From: Galeopsis tetrahit
Lineage: Eukaryota; Streptophyta; Magnoliopsida; Lamiales; Lamiaceae
Assembly (NCBI GenBank): GCA_963675135.1
Contig: OY776120.1
Location: forward strand, 25,200,001-25,264,000
Length of the DNA: 64,000 bases
Direction: 5' to 3'
The position numbers and the translations under genes are program-made. This document shows, piece by piece, positions 42,557-53,700 of this stretch (position 1 is the stretch's first letter; every line of letters starts with the position of its first letter). The notes under the pieces are model-generated. The model was given only the letters and a program-made list of their open reading frames with translations. It did no database searches and had not been told where the DNA came from.

Positions 42557-43841
42557 AAACTGGCACATTCATCAATTGGATGTTAATAATGCATTTTTGC
42601 ATGGTGATTTAGATGAAGAGATTTATATGATACCTCCCCCTTGTTATTGCTCTTCTAGTGACAAAAGGGTTTGTAAATTGAACAAAAGCCTTTATGGTCT
42701 AAAACAAGCCTCTAAACAGTGGTTTACCAAGTTAACTGCTTCTTTACTTTCCATGGGTTTTATCCAATCCAAGGCTGACACATCCCTGTTCACTAAACAC
42801 AATGGTCATGCTTTTACTGCTATTCTATGCTATGTTGATGATCTTATTGTTACAGGTAGTAATCTTGATATCATACAATCTATCAAAACACATCTTCATC
42901 ACAAATTTACAATAAAAGATTTAGGTGTTTTGAGGTATATTTTGGGAATTGAAGTAGCTAGAAACAACATTGGCATGTCATTATCCCAGAGAAAGTACAC
43001 CCTGGATTTACTGCATGATTCAGGTTTCTTGGGGTGCAAACCTTGCTCTACTCCTATGGATTCCAAAATTTCATTTGATCCTCAATCCCCTCCTCTTCAG
43101 CAACCTGAGCAATATAGAAAGTTGGTTGGTAAGCTCCTTTATTTAACTGTAACAAGGCCTGACATTTCTTATGCAGTACAAACAGTTAGCCAATACATGC
43201 AAGCCCCTACTGCTTCTCATCTCACTGCTGTGCATAGGATTCTGAGGTATGTGAAAGGTAACCCTGGTACTGGCCTTTTTTATCCTAAGAGCAATGTTTT
43301 TAAGTTACATGCATTTTCTGATTCTGATTGGGGGAGATGCCTCCAAACTAGAAGAAGTATAACTGGTTACAGCATTTACCTTGGCAACTCTCTAATATCT
43401 TGGAAATCCAAGAAACAAAGCACTGTTAGCAGGTCTTCTGCAGAGGCAGAATACAGAGCCTTGGCTTCTACTACCTGTGAGCTCCAGTGGGTGCATTACA
43501 TCCTAGATGATTTGAAGATCCAACACTCCACTCCTTCAAATATGTACACATACAGCAAGAGTGCTTTCTCCATAGCTCACAACCCTTGTCTTCACCAAAG
43601 AACCAAACACATAGCTTTGGATTTTCATTTTACAAGAGAAAAGATCAAGGAAGGATTGCTCACCCTCATTCACATCCCTACTCAAGACAATTTGGCTGAT
43701 ATTCTGACTAAACCAATGCCACCAGCAGCTTTCATTGATCATAAGGCCAAAATGGGACTGCTGAATATCCATTCTCATTTTGAGGGGGGGTCTAAAGATG
43801 CTGTTATTAATTTAGTAGATACACCTCCTGATAAAACCTAA
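42480..43841 (+). pseudogene. Copia-3 reverse transcriptase and RNase H
   Basis: Continues in the shifted frame from TTVRILLAVAVSKNW: QLDVNNAFLHGDL, LNKSLYGLKQAS, catalytic LCYVDDLIVTG, VTRPDISYAV. RNase H has DSDWGRC and SSAEAEYRAL, but the expected CDN/CDS acidic motif reads TYSKSA, so one catalytic Asp seems to be replaced by Tyr. It ends DILTKPMP and a 17-residue extension whose stop lies inside the 3' LTR. The RT core is intact. Confidence 0.92.
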
Positions 43842-44067
43842 TATTGCTTATATTAGTATATACACTCCCTTGTTTAGGGTAGTTAGTTGGTTAAGTTAGT
43901 TATTAGTAGTTATTCACTCCCTTATTTCCTATATAGGGATATTAGGGCAGAATGTTGAAGGGATGATTCATTCTTCTTCATCTTGTAAAACATTGTTCTT
44001 CTTTATGAGAATGAAGGATTCAATTCTTGTTTTTCAATTCATGATGATTCTTCCATGAATTTCTACA
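43791..44067 (+). repeat. Copia-3 3' LTR
   Basis: 277 bp, no difference from 39128-39404 found by eye. Confidence 0.92.
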
Positions 44068-44150
44068 GAGGGGATACTGTATAAATAAACTACTCCATTA
44101 TACTCGTATAATTAACAATTTTTTTTTCTCCATAAACATAAAATTTGTAC

Positions 44151-44242
44151 CTATATAACCATTTGTTACGCATGGATTGCCATAAGCTCCAGAAAGCATA
44201 AGGTTTTTAGCTCGAGCTGCTTTTAGGCCATAGTTGAGGTAG
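44151..44242 (-). CDS. Apyrase exon encoding SYLNYGLKAARAKNL
   Basis: 92 bp. Acceptor ATTACAG before 44242 and donor GTACAAA after 44151. It encodes (S)YLNYGLKAARAKNLMLSG and GNPCVTNGYI, matching the apyrase YLHYGLLAARAEIL ... NPCI region. It is intact. Confidence 0.85.
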
Positions 44243-44586
44243 CTGTAATATATTTTAAGAACTTTATAACTGAGAAAATATTTACATGCATGATCACGTA
44301 ATTTGATGACTAAATAATCTCGTATGTTTTTACTTTTTCATTTTGGTCATTTTAAGTCACGAACATTTTTTTTAGTCATTTTAATGTGTTCATTTATAGT
44401 TTTGTATATTTTTACTTTTTCAATTTGTTGAAAAAAGTAAAAACATACCGAACTAAAATTGGACATAACTTAAATGATTACAAGATGATATCTGATACTC
44501 CCTCCATCTACGAAATGTAGTCTCCTTTTTTTTATATTGTTCGTTCACAAAATATAGTTTCATACACTTTATTTCAACCATCACTT

Positions 44587-45140
44587 CAATGACGGAGCCA
44601 CATAGGGCCCAGCGGGGGCAGTGGGCCCCCCACCAATTTTTTTTTTATTATGTATATTTCGTCCGTTTTATAATTATTTGTATACTTTTTTTTATTTGAG
44701 ACGTTTTAAAATTATTTTTACACTCATAATACTGTATGTAAATAATCTATAAAATTAATATTCTCACTACTTCATTTTATTTTTGAAATTGTCACTCATT
44801 TTAATATACATTCTTCCCTATATCTCACTAAATTCTTTTTAACACCTCATTAAATTCCTTTTATACCTCACTAAATAACCAAAAAATACTCATTTATTTG
44901 ATCCCACACCTCACTAAATTCACATTTTTTAAAAAGTGAACTTATCAACGTATTCAATTCATTACGGGACGGAGGGAATATATTTTAAGTTATACATTTG
45001 TCTAATAATTTTAGCACTGTTTCGCCTATTATGAGTCGAAACAATTAATCAAAATTTATAATGAATTAAATATAATATTATTTTGTCTTTATAGTAATGT
45101 AAATCGGCCCCCCAATCTAAAATTTCTGGCTCCGCCACTG
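44587..45140. mobile_element. hAT-type MITE inserted in the Stowaway element
   Basis: Right end TGGCTCCGCCACTG and left end CAATGACGGAGCCA form the common plant hAT inverted repeat (CAGTGGCGGAGCCA, with two changes on the left). A perfect 8-bp duplication CATCACTT lies at 44579-44586 and 45141-45148. Confidence 0.88.
44655..44977. mobile_element. Degenerate Stowaway-like MITE inside the hAT MITE
   Basis: TTTCGTCCGTTTTATAATTATTTG at the left and CGGGACGGAGGGA at the right look like eroded CTCCCTCCGTCCC ends. TA-like flanks are present. This is the third level of the nest. Boundaries are approximate. Confidence 0.5.
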
Positions 45141-45368
45141 CATCACTTTATCACCACCCTTCAACCACCACTTACTCAACTTTATTCACAAACAATCAAC
45201 AATCACTTTATTCACAATGGATCTCACAATACTCTAAAATACTCTTATTTTATCTATTATTTTGTTAAAACATGTGCCCATTCTCACTGAGACTACTTAT
45301 TGTGGACTGAGCGAGTATTAACTATATGTATAATTAAAGAGACAACATGATGGAGTTATGTATATAAC

Positions 45369-45574
45369 CTGTGAGTATAAAGGTTATATTTAGTTCCTAA
45401 AACGTCTTTGTTGACGACGTAGGCACCACCTCCAGGTGGAAGCGGTGGGGCATTGGCTGCACTTTCGTCGGAGATAGCATAAGCCATTTGTACGGACCCT
45501 CCTCCAAGATCGACCACCGCTACTGTCTTTGAGTATCCCTTTCCAAATGTCCCTAACAAATAGTTGATTGCCAC
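45369..45574 (-). CDS. Apyrase exon with ACR4 ([11 protein letters not shown])
   Basis: 206 bp. Acceptor GTACAG before 45574 and donor GTTATA after 45369. It encodes [17 protein letters not shown], then [18 protein letters not shown] with the phosphate-binding Gly loop, and ends TKYNLYTH(S). Intact. Upstream exons are not found between here and Gypsy-2. Confidence 0.9.
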
Positions 45575-45924
45575 CTGTACTTTTCGTATATCAACACTTT
45601 TAACAAATTATTATGTGAACTAGTTTCACACACTAAAATTGATTCCAACACTAAAGGGTATTAGTTGTAATGTTAAAGAGTATCACTTAATTTATAAAAA
45701 ATAATATTCGTAATGTTAAAGAGTTTCACATAAATTACTAGAAGATAAAATTATTAGTTGCAATGTTAAATGGTAGTATCATTTAAACTATTTAAATATA
45801 TTAATCACATGAATACAGTCTCATGATGAAAATTTGTTCACACCAAGTCTACTCTGACACATTATTATAATTAATACTCAATTTTCAAAGAGTTGGATTT
45901 GTGTGAACCATTTTTTTAACATAT
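45575..45924. other. Apyrase intron remnant, AT-rich
   Basis: No coding similarity. It includes three diverged repeats of TAATGTTAAA(G/T)(A/G)GTATCA-like words (45670-45780). Confidence 0.5.
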
Positions 45925-45929
45925 GCATG

Positions 45930-46652
45930 TGATGTGCCAAAATTTGCACGAGAGGATTAGGTATCCTCTGAAATGGATGTCCTTCTTCCCGAACGCGTAT
46001 AATAGTCCTGAATAGATTATCTTCTCTCGGAATCTTCGATTGACCTGCAAGGAACACACCGGAGGGGAATCCGGTGTGGACACTCCGATGCCTAAGTCAG
46101 TATAGGGCTTATCAAATCTCCCAAGGATCTCAAGATCCTTGGTATCTTAAATCAACTCAAAGAATCGCAAGAAGAGATGTTGGTATTTAGTGTATTAGGT
46201 TTTAAGGTATATGTGTCTAACCTAGAAATATATTTGAAATTACCTATTTATAGAGATATCTTCTGGAGAGGAAGTCAAGCCGTCCTCTTATCCCGGAGTT
46301 GCCCGTAAGACTCGGCCCTACCGAGGAGACCCAGTCTCCCTTACTCTCCACTTCCTGAAGACTCGGCAGCATCCTATCTTCGTGGACTTATCCACCTAAA
46401 ATAAAGGAGGACAGGGTCTTCTTTTTATCAAAGCGAGAGCGGAAATAGCGGGAACATCCTATATTTGCGACCCACGATCTTAGCTAAAACTGTTTGATTC
46501 TGATATTCACCTCCAGACGAAGCTCCCTCCCGAGAGCCCTCCAGAGAGGATTCTTTATCCAGAGAACCCTAAATGATTCTATCCATTCTTCCCAATCCTA
46601 TCATTCATACACGTGTCGACTCCTCATTAGGTGACATTTTTAGGCCGCATCA
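45930..46652 (-). repeat. Gypsy-2 3' LTR
   Basis: 723 bp, TGATGTGCC...GGCCGCATCA. About 1% different from the partner (seven substitutions counted by eye). Confidence 0.92.
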
Positions 46653-47125
46653 TCTACTCCCCCCTACTCTCGTAAAAGTGAGACATCTTTTGTGAGAGTA
46701 GAAAAATTTCCTAGAACTTTGTACAGAGGTCTTTCTGGAGAGACGTGTATTTCTTCGCTTTGGAGAGGAAGATTCAAAACATTATCTCCTCCAAAGACTT
46801 TTCCCGCCTTCTATCCTGGAAGTCTTTTCGGCTTCCGCGTGTGGACTTCACGCGCCCCCCTTTCTCTGCCTCGTTATCCTCCCGAGGAAAGTTCTCGATT
46901 TTTCCCCTTATCTCTCCTCATTTACTTCACGCAACTACTCCCTTTTCCTTCTCTTTTCTTTTCAAACTTCATTCTCCCAGAAAATTCTCGTCGTCTTCAT
47001 CTTTATTCTTCGGTGTTCTTCCTCCCAAGCTCTCGCCATCGCCGACCGTCTTGCTTGATTCCATAGTTCTTCCATTCAAGGTAACCTAGCTATCTTTTTT
47101 TTTCTTTTATTATCACTGTAAATCG

Positions 47126-49289
47126 ATGTCGAGTCCCCCTGCTAGCCAAAACTCTTCCGAAGCGACTCCCTCTCTGGTGGGGAGTCCAGAAAATAAATAT
47201 TCCCTCGCTTCCCAAATCGATCATACCCATTTAGCTAGTCTTGCTCATGCCTATGGTTTTCCTTCTGAGTACACCTTTCGCGCTCCTCGCTTAAATGAAC
47301 GCCCAGATATATCCCAGCCCCAAACCCTTGCTTTTTTCGAAGCACATCTTAGGGCAGGACTGCGATTTCCGATCCACCCCTATTTGGCTGCCATATCAAC
47401 CCGCATGCAGATTCCTCTTAACCAATTCACTCCAAATGCTATCCGTACCATGATAGGCTTTTTCATCCTGGTGAAAGGGAATGGGGGCGACCCAACTGCT
47501 GAACTGTTTCTGAGCCAGCATTCTTGTAAGGTTAATGATGGTTTTTTCTATGTTAGTGGACGAAGGTCCCGTGTTTGCAAATTCCTGAAAAAATTCCATG
47601 AAGAAGACTCGTCCTGGCGAAATTATTATTTTTTCGTCACAAGTCCCACTGACTGGCCATTTCCTCACGGAGATTGGTTGTTCCACAATCCCGGCGTAAT
47701 CCCTCCTCCTCTGAAAGCTTACTCTATTTCCAATCATACTATCATGAGCAACCTCAATACTCACATCCGTCTGAAAGACTATTTTGACATTGTTGATATT
47801 TGCAAAAATCCTCGCATCCTCTCCCACTTCGGTTTTTGTTCTCAAGATTTCCCTTTAGGTCCTCAAGATGGTAAAAAATCTTCCACTGCTGTGTTTTTAT
47901 TTCTTGCATATGGTTATTTTCATGCATTCTGAGTGTCTTCTTGGTTAATTGTAGAGATGAGTTGGCTAACTCACATCTCCCGGGAGGCTCCTGCTCTCAG
48001 CATAGTAAAGGCCCCCGTGTTATCTGCTTCAGAAGACCCTCCCAAGGCTCCTCCGTCTCCTACTCTCGAGAGCTCTGCTAAGACTCCGGCTCCAGAGGGT
48101 TCTTCAAAAATTCCTCCTCTCCCTAGCTCTTCCACTCAGGTCCCAGGTTCAGTTGCTAAAAGAACCCGTTCGGCTGCCAACGCCGTTTTTGCTGACTGTG
48201 GGACCTCTAAGAAAAAGAAGGGAAAAACGCCCCGTACTCTTGTCGAGAAAAGCTCCTCTCCATATGAACTTCTCCATCGTCTCATTGACCGATGTCTCGT
48301 TCCTTCCCATGCTACTGCTTCATCTGATTCCTCCCCTCCTGAGGACCAACTGCTCCATGGCGCTCATCTTTTCGCAGAGGTATCTTCTATTTTTTCTTAT
48401 CTTCACGACCTTTGTTTTCTTTACATCTCCAACATCATTTTCCTTTTCTTTGTAGTTTGGCGTTACCTATGCCAAGATACTCGACCGAGGTGTCGAGATG
48501 GTGGCTGAACTTGAGCTTCTCCGAGCTGAGGTGTCCTCCTTTCAATTGTCCTTCAAGGATATTACTAGGGAAAAGGAGGAGGCTCATAAGCGAGCACAGG
48601 CTCTATCCGAGGAGTTGTCTTTCTTACAGACCCAAAGCTAGCAGGATGCTGTCAGGATCAAGCGTCTGGTGCAGGAGGTAGGGCGGATGAAGCAGGAGCT
48701 GCCGGATGTTGGGGTGCGGGCTTGCATTGAGTCCCTATTCACTTCTCCCTTGGGCCAAGAGTTCTTAGAAACTCTTCATACTCAGTGGTTGTCCAGTTTC
48801 CTGAAGAGCTCGAGCTTTCTCTGTGCCATGGGGCCGCACATTCCTCATTTTATCGATCATGGCTTCAGCAACGCTATCGCCGAGCATTCAGCCCCGGGAT
48901 TCGATGGGACTTATTCTCGTGAGTTTCATCTGGATCGACTCGCTACTCCTCCAAAGTTCCTGGGGGATCCTCAAGAGAGTCCGGACAGTCCTTGGTGGCT
49001 ACCCGGGATGGGCCAAGCTATTGCCAAGTTGCAGGCTGCCAAGATAGGTATGGCTGAGCTAAAGCCTCTGGAGCCACTTATTTATCCTTATGCTTTTGCT
49101 CCAAAAGTGGCAACAGAGATGGATGGAGGGACCGGCACTGCTGATGCTATGGGGAGTATGAAGGATCCGGAGGAAGGTGGAGGATCTAGCAATCATGTTG
49201 CTGGGGAAGAGGGCACTGCTGGAGTAGCTGAAGGAGTTGAGGTTGAGGGGGTTGCTGCCAAGGAAGCTGCTGCTGAAAAAGCAGTTTAA
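47126..49289 (+). CDS. Gypsy-2 antisense gene: PF04195-like protein, three exons
   Basis: Exons 47126-47870, 47955-48379 and 48456-49289 total exactly 668 codons, with GT-AG introns of 84 and 76 bp joining PQD|EMSW and AE|FGVTY. The N-terminal 250 residues include AHLRAGLRFPIHPYLAAISTRM, PNAIRTMIGFFIL and SWRNYYFFVTSPTDWPFP, the same PF04195-like domain as in Gypsy-1. A Pro/Ser-rich hinge with KKKKGKT follows, then a helical segment (LELLRAEVSSFQLSFKDITREKEEA) and a Gly/Ala/Glu-rich tail. A TAG at 48639-48641 interrupts exon 3, most simply from CAG. It lies opposite to gag-pol between the 3' LTR and pol. Its role is unknown. Confidence 0.8.
47871..47954 (+). other. Intron 1 of the Gypsy-2 antisense gene
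   Basis: AAGATG-GTAAAA donor and TTAATTGTAG acceptor, 84 bp. The unspliced frame ends at 47930. Confidence 0.7.
48380..48455 (+). other. Intron 2 of the Gypsy-2 antisense gene
   Basis: GCAGAG-GTATCT donor and TTCTTTGTAG acceptor, 76 bp, pyrimidine-rich. Confidence 0.7.
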
Positions 49290-49679
49290 ATATCATATTC
49301 CTGATCATCATAAACAATCTACTTTTCTGTTGTTTTGCTACACTCTTTATTTTCTGCTCATAACATTTGCTCCTCATACTTTGTAGGGGACCCCACACTC
49401 CTGGATATGTGGGGGCTTTTTGTAGTAATTATGTTAGCTTGATGTTGCATGCTTTGTTGTCTCTTTCTTTCTTGCATGAGTAGCTTACAAGATCAGCAAG
49501 GAATGTGTTGGAGGTGTATTCTCTTCCCCCCCTCTTTGTTGGTTTTGTAGGCTAATCTGGAATTATTTCTCGGCTGTATAGTGTTTTGATGTCAGGTGAC
49601 TTGGTTGTGGGGTATCATCTTCCCCCTTCTCTTGACTCCTGAATTATAAAACCTGCTCTCTTCATTATCTAGTCTTTGT
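49290..49679 (+). other. 3' flank of the Gypsy-2 antisense gene
   Basis: T-rich untranslated-looking DNA between the stop codon and the tandem array. No further gene. Confidence 0.5.
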
Positions 49680-50472
49680 AGTTCTCAAGTATGGTGAGGG
49701 CTTTTTGGAGCACCTTAGCCTTTAGGCCTCTGAGTGTCTCCCACTCTTATTCTGAAAAGATTTTATTTCATAAAACCTTCTCATTTCAGTAACCCACTTG
49801 GGTCTCAAGTAAGATGAGGGCTCTCTGGAGCACCTCGGCCTCTAGGCCTCTGAGTGTCCCTCACTCTTATTCTTAAAAGATTTTATTTCATAAAATCTTC
49901 TCATTTCAGTAACCCACTTGGGTCTCAAGTAAGATGAGGGCTTTCTGGAGCACCTCGGCCTCTAGGCCTCTGAGTGTCTCTCACTCTTATTCTTAAAAGA
50001 TTTTATTTTATAAAATCTTCTCATTTCAGTAACCCACTTGGGTCTCAAGTAAGATGAGGGCTCTCTGGAGCCCCTCGGCCTCTAGGCCTCTGAGTGTCTC
50101 TCACTCTTTTTCTTAAAAGATTTTAATTTATAAAATCTTCTCATTTCAGTAACCCACTTGGGTTTCAAGTAAGATGAGGGCTCTCTGGAGCCCCTCGGCC
50201 TCTAGGCCTCTGAGTGTCTCTCACTCTTTTTCTTAAAAGATTTTAATTTATAAAATCTTTTCATTTCAGTAACCCACTTGGGTCTCAAGTAAGATGAGGG
50301 CTCTCTGGAGCCCCTTGGCCTCTAGGCCTCTGAGTGTCTCTCACTCTTTTTCTTAAAAGATTTTAATTTATAAAATCTTCTCATTTCAGTAACCCATTTG
50401 GGTCTCAAGTAAGATGAGGGCTCTCTGGAGCACCTCGGCCTCTAGGCCTCTGAGTGTTTCTCACTCTCTTTA
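49680..50472. repeat. 120-bp tandem array at the convergence zone of Gypsy-2
   Basis: About 6.6 units with an exact 120-bp period. GGTCTCAAGTAAGATGAGGG starts at 49801, 49921, 50041, 50161, 50281 and 50401, and the first unit (from 49680) is diverged. Each unit has two short inverted repeats: GGCCTCTAGGCC and AAGATTTT...AAAATCTT. Confidence 0.92.
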
Positions 50473-50777
50473 TTGTTATATTTATACGTCGCATATTCGA
50501 ATACGAGAAAGATAAGTAAGACATAATAATTCTGAATAAATCTTTCTTCAAAAAGGGATAAGACTTCATTGATTTATTGTCAATTTTCAACATAGGCCAT
50601 AGATAACCTACGTCGGTCTCATTAAAAACCTCCATACGGAAAAACCCCAAAGGGGAAAGCCGTAGAGAGGGAAAAAGAGCTCCGGTGAAGCCGCAAAAAT
50701 ACATCAAGCAAAATATGAATCCATGCGAAAAATCACGAAACAAAAGTCATAAATAGTCTCAAGACCTTACACTTTCT

Positions 50778-53700
50778 TCAAATAAAGAATCTCTTCAAAT
50801 GGCAAACGTTCCAGGGTCTAGCTATGTCGACCCCTTCCATACTCTGCAGTCTATATGCTCCTCCTTTCAGTACCTGTGTGATTCTATAAGGCCCCTCCCA
50901 GTTGGGCTCTAACTTTCCCGTGTTTTTTAGGGCGTCAGCTCTCCTTAGCACCAGATCGCCTTCTCTGAAGGACCTCGGGATCACCTTCCGGTCGTATACG
51001 GCTTTAATTCTGCTCTTATATCTTTCAGCCCGTACTCTGACCATCTCTCTTTCTTCTTCCATCAAATCTAGAGCCTCTCTCATCAATCTTTCATTCTGAT
51101 GTTCTTCAAATTGGGCGATTCGGTGTGATCGCAATACTGCCTCTGGAGGTATCACCGCCGCAGCTCCGTAGACCAGCTGAAATGGGGACTCTCCAGTTGC
51201 TGTCTTTGGACTAGTTCTGTATGACCACAATACATTATCTAGCTCGTTTACCCATCCTCCTCCTATCTTCGTTAGTCTTGTTCGGATACCGTCTACTATC
51301 GTTCGATTAGTGACCTCCACTTGTCCATTAGCTTGAGGGTGAGCTACAGAGGTGAATCTCTGTATTATGTTCAGTCTTGCACACCATCCTCGCACATTTT
51401 CTCCGTTAAATTGGGTTCCGTTATCGGAGATCAATATTCTGGGTACTCCGAATCTGCAACAAATCTGCTTTCTTAGAAATTTAATCACATTCTCCTCATC
51501 TATCGTGGCTAAGGGAGCAGCTTCCACCCATTTGCTAAAATAGTCCACTGCTACTATCAGGAACTTTCTTCCTCCGGAGGCTGGAGGGAAGGGTCCTACC
51601 AGGTCGATTCCCCATTTAGCGAAGGGACAGGGAGAGTGCATCGCTCCCATCTCCTCCGCAGGGGTCCTTATCAATGGGCCATTTTTCTGACACTTGACAC
51701 ATTTTCTCACGAACTCCTTAGCGTCTCTTGTCATGGAGGGCCAATATAATCCAGCCCTTAAAACTTTCTTCACCACTGCTTTGTATCCTTCGTGACTAGC
51801 TGCATCCCCTTCGTGGATTTCTTTGAGTGTGTACATAGCCTCTCGAATTGATATGCACCTCAGATATGGGTATGTGAATGATTTTTTGTATAAATGCCCT
51901 CCAATAAGACAATATTTGATTCGAAGGGCTCGGGTCTCTCTAGTGGTAGGAGCGTCTGTTCCCTTGGTGAGTTCTATCCATATAGCTCTTCTCCAATCAT
52001 CTTCCTCTTCAATAGAACCAATGGGGTTCTCCAGAGTCTCTCTTTCTGCCACTACTAGAGTTACTGTTCCTTTTCCATCAAACTCTGCGGAGCTAGCGAG
52101 CTTGGAGAGGCTGTCCGCTTGTATGTTCTTCTCTCGAGGTATCTGGACTACCTCGCACTCTTGGAACTTGCCCATCACTTCTTTGGCTCGTTCCAGATAA
52201 GCAGCCATCCTGCTATCTTTGGCTACGTATTCACCATTCACCTGCTGAACAACTAATTGGGAGTCTGAGTATAGAGTTACCTTTGGAGCTCCTAATTCTA
52301 ATGCCATCTCCATTCCTCTGATCAAAGCTTCGTACTCTGCTCCATTATTTGAGGTCATGAATTGAAATCTCACCGCAAATTGCAGGTCCTCTCCTCGCGG
52401 GCCTATTAGCACAATCCCTGCTCCACATCCGCTCAAGGTTACTGAGCCATCTACATACACTTTCCATCCTTCGACTTCCTCTGGCTTGGTCGATTCTTGG
52501 ATGAAATCGGACAGAGCTTGGGCTTTTATAGCCTTCCGCGGCTCAAAATCCACGTCATATTCTTGGAGCTCGATTGCCCACTTCACCATCCTTCCAGAGA
52601 GGTCTGCTCGCCCTATGACCTGTTTCAGCAAGTAATTAGTGCGGACCAGTATTTTATAAGAAAGGAAATATGGGCGCAGCCTTCGCGCTGTAACTACCAC
52701 GGCCAGAGCAGCCTTCTCGATTTCTGAATATCGGTTTTCGGCCCCTTGAATGACCTTACTGACATAATAAATAGGGTGCTGCAGAGATCCCTCTTCTTTG
52801 ACTAAGGCAGTACTCAGTGAGAACTCTCCTACGGAGAGATACAAGATGAGGGTATCTCCCGGAGAAGGCTTTGTTAGCTTCGGCAACTGGGATAAGTGAT
52901 GTTTCAAATCTTCAAAAGCCTTTTGGCATGTTACATTCCATTCAAATTTGGTTCCTTTCTTGAGAATTCTGAAGAAGGGATGACTCTTTTCAGCAGATCT
53001 AGCTATGAATCTGCTCAATGCGGTAATCCTCCCATTGAGCGTCTGGAGCTCCTTTATATTTCTTGGTGGCTGCATATCTAGTATCGCCTTCACCTTAGCC
53101 GGATTCACCTCTATACCCCTCTGAGTGACCATGTATCCGAGGAACTTCCCTGATTTTACTCCAAAAGAGCACTTGGCTGGGTTCAACTTGATGCCATTCT
53201 CTCTGATCACTTGAAAAATTTCTTCTAGATCCTCTACATGTTGATCTGCTTTTACGCTTTTGGCCAACATATCATCTACATATATCTCCATATTCCTCCC
53301 CAGCTGCCTTCGGAAGACAGCATCGACCATCCTTTGGTATGTTGCTCCGGCATTGATTAGCCCAAATGGCATCCGAACGTATCCAAACGTTCCGCAGGCT
53401 GCTATGAAGCACACTTTAGGGACATCTGCAGGGTTCAGTTGGATCTGGTGGTATCCTTGGTATGCATCCATCATGCTTAACAACTCGAAGCCTGAGGTTG
53501 CATCTACTAGCTGGTCTATCCTTGGTAGCGGATAGTAGTCTTTAGGGCACGCTTTGTTGAGGTCCCTAAAGTCGATGCACATTCTCCACTTTCCTCCCCC
53601 CTTAGGTACTAGCACGGCATTAGAGAGCCATTCTGGAAATTGGACTTTTACCACATGCCCTGCTTTCAATAGCTTCTCGACTTCCTCTCTCACAATATTA

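Larger units (their letters stand above)
39128..44067 (+). mobile_element. Copia-3: young Ty1/copia element in the apyrase exon, 4.9 kb
   Basis: LTRs of 277 bp at 39128-39404 and 43791-44067 appear identical throughout. A perfect 5-bp duplication GAGGG lies at 39123-39127 and 44068-44072. PBS TGGTATCAG (initiator-Met tRNA type) starts at 39405 and the polypurine tract TTTTGAGGGGGGG ends at 43790. The polyprotein is complete apart from one extra base at about 42517-42519. It is inserted opposite to the apyrase gene. Identical LTRs indicate a very recent insertion. Confidence 0.94.
38403..44076 (-). pseudogene. Apyrase exon split by Copia-3 and a Harbinger MITE
   Basis: Exon pieces are 44076-44068, 39127-39077 and 38532-38403 (target duplications counted once). 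With the insertions discounted the exon is about 180 bp and open. It starts after TACAG with (I)VSPPFTGTNLKRCRALTRK, continues ALNIDAACYHKNCSFDGVWNG and ends VASFFHEMALE, then GTACGT. The two insertions make it unusable unless removed by splicing, which is unlikely for 5.5 kb. Confidence 0.87.
44498..45315. mobile_element. Stowaway MITE, outer layer of a nest in the apyrase intron
   Basis: Left end CTCCCTCCATCTACGAAATGTAGTC and right end GAGACTACTTATTGTGGACTGAGCGAG, related to the element at 11310. TA lies on both sides (44496-44497, 45316-45317). It is split by a hAT MITE. Confidence 0.8.
37736..45574 (-). pseudogene. Apyrase (GDA1/CD39 nucleoside phosphatase), 3' half, disrupted by insertions
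   Basis: Five minus-strand exons (45574-45369, 44242-44151, 44076-38403 with two insertions, 38140-37949, 37856-37736) join at GT-AG sites into a plant apyrase C-terminal half. It contains the conserved [16 protein letters not shown] (ACR4) motif, SYLNYGLKAARA, a Cys pair, GVWNGGGGDG, LCMDLVYEYTLLVDGFG and the final AAWPLGCAIELL. Apyrases hydrolyse NTP and NDP at the cell surface, Golgi or ER lumen. Copia-3 and a Harbinger MITE split one exon, and two one-base indels break the last two exons. The 5' exons (ACR1-3, signal anchor) are absent from the window; Gypsy-2 and Gypsy-3 occupy the upstream intron side. The family identity is strong, the gene symbol unknown. Confidence 0.9.
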
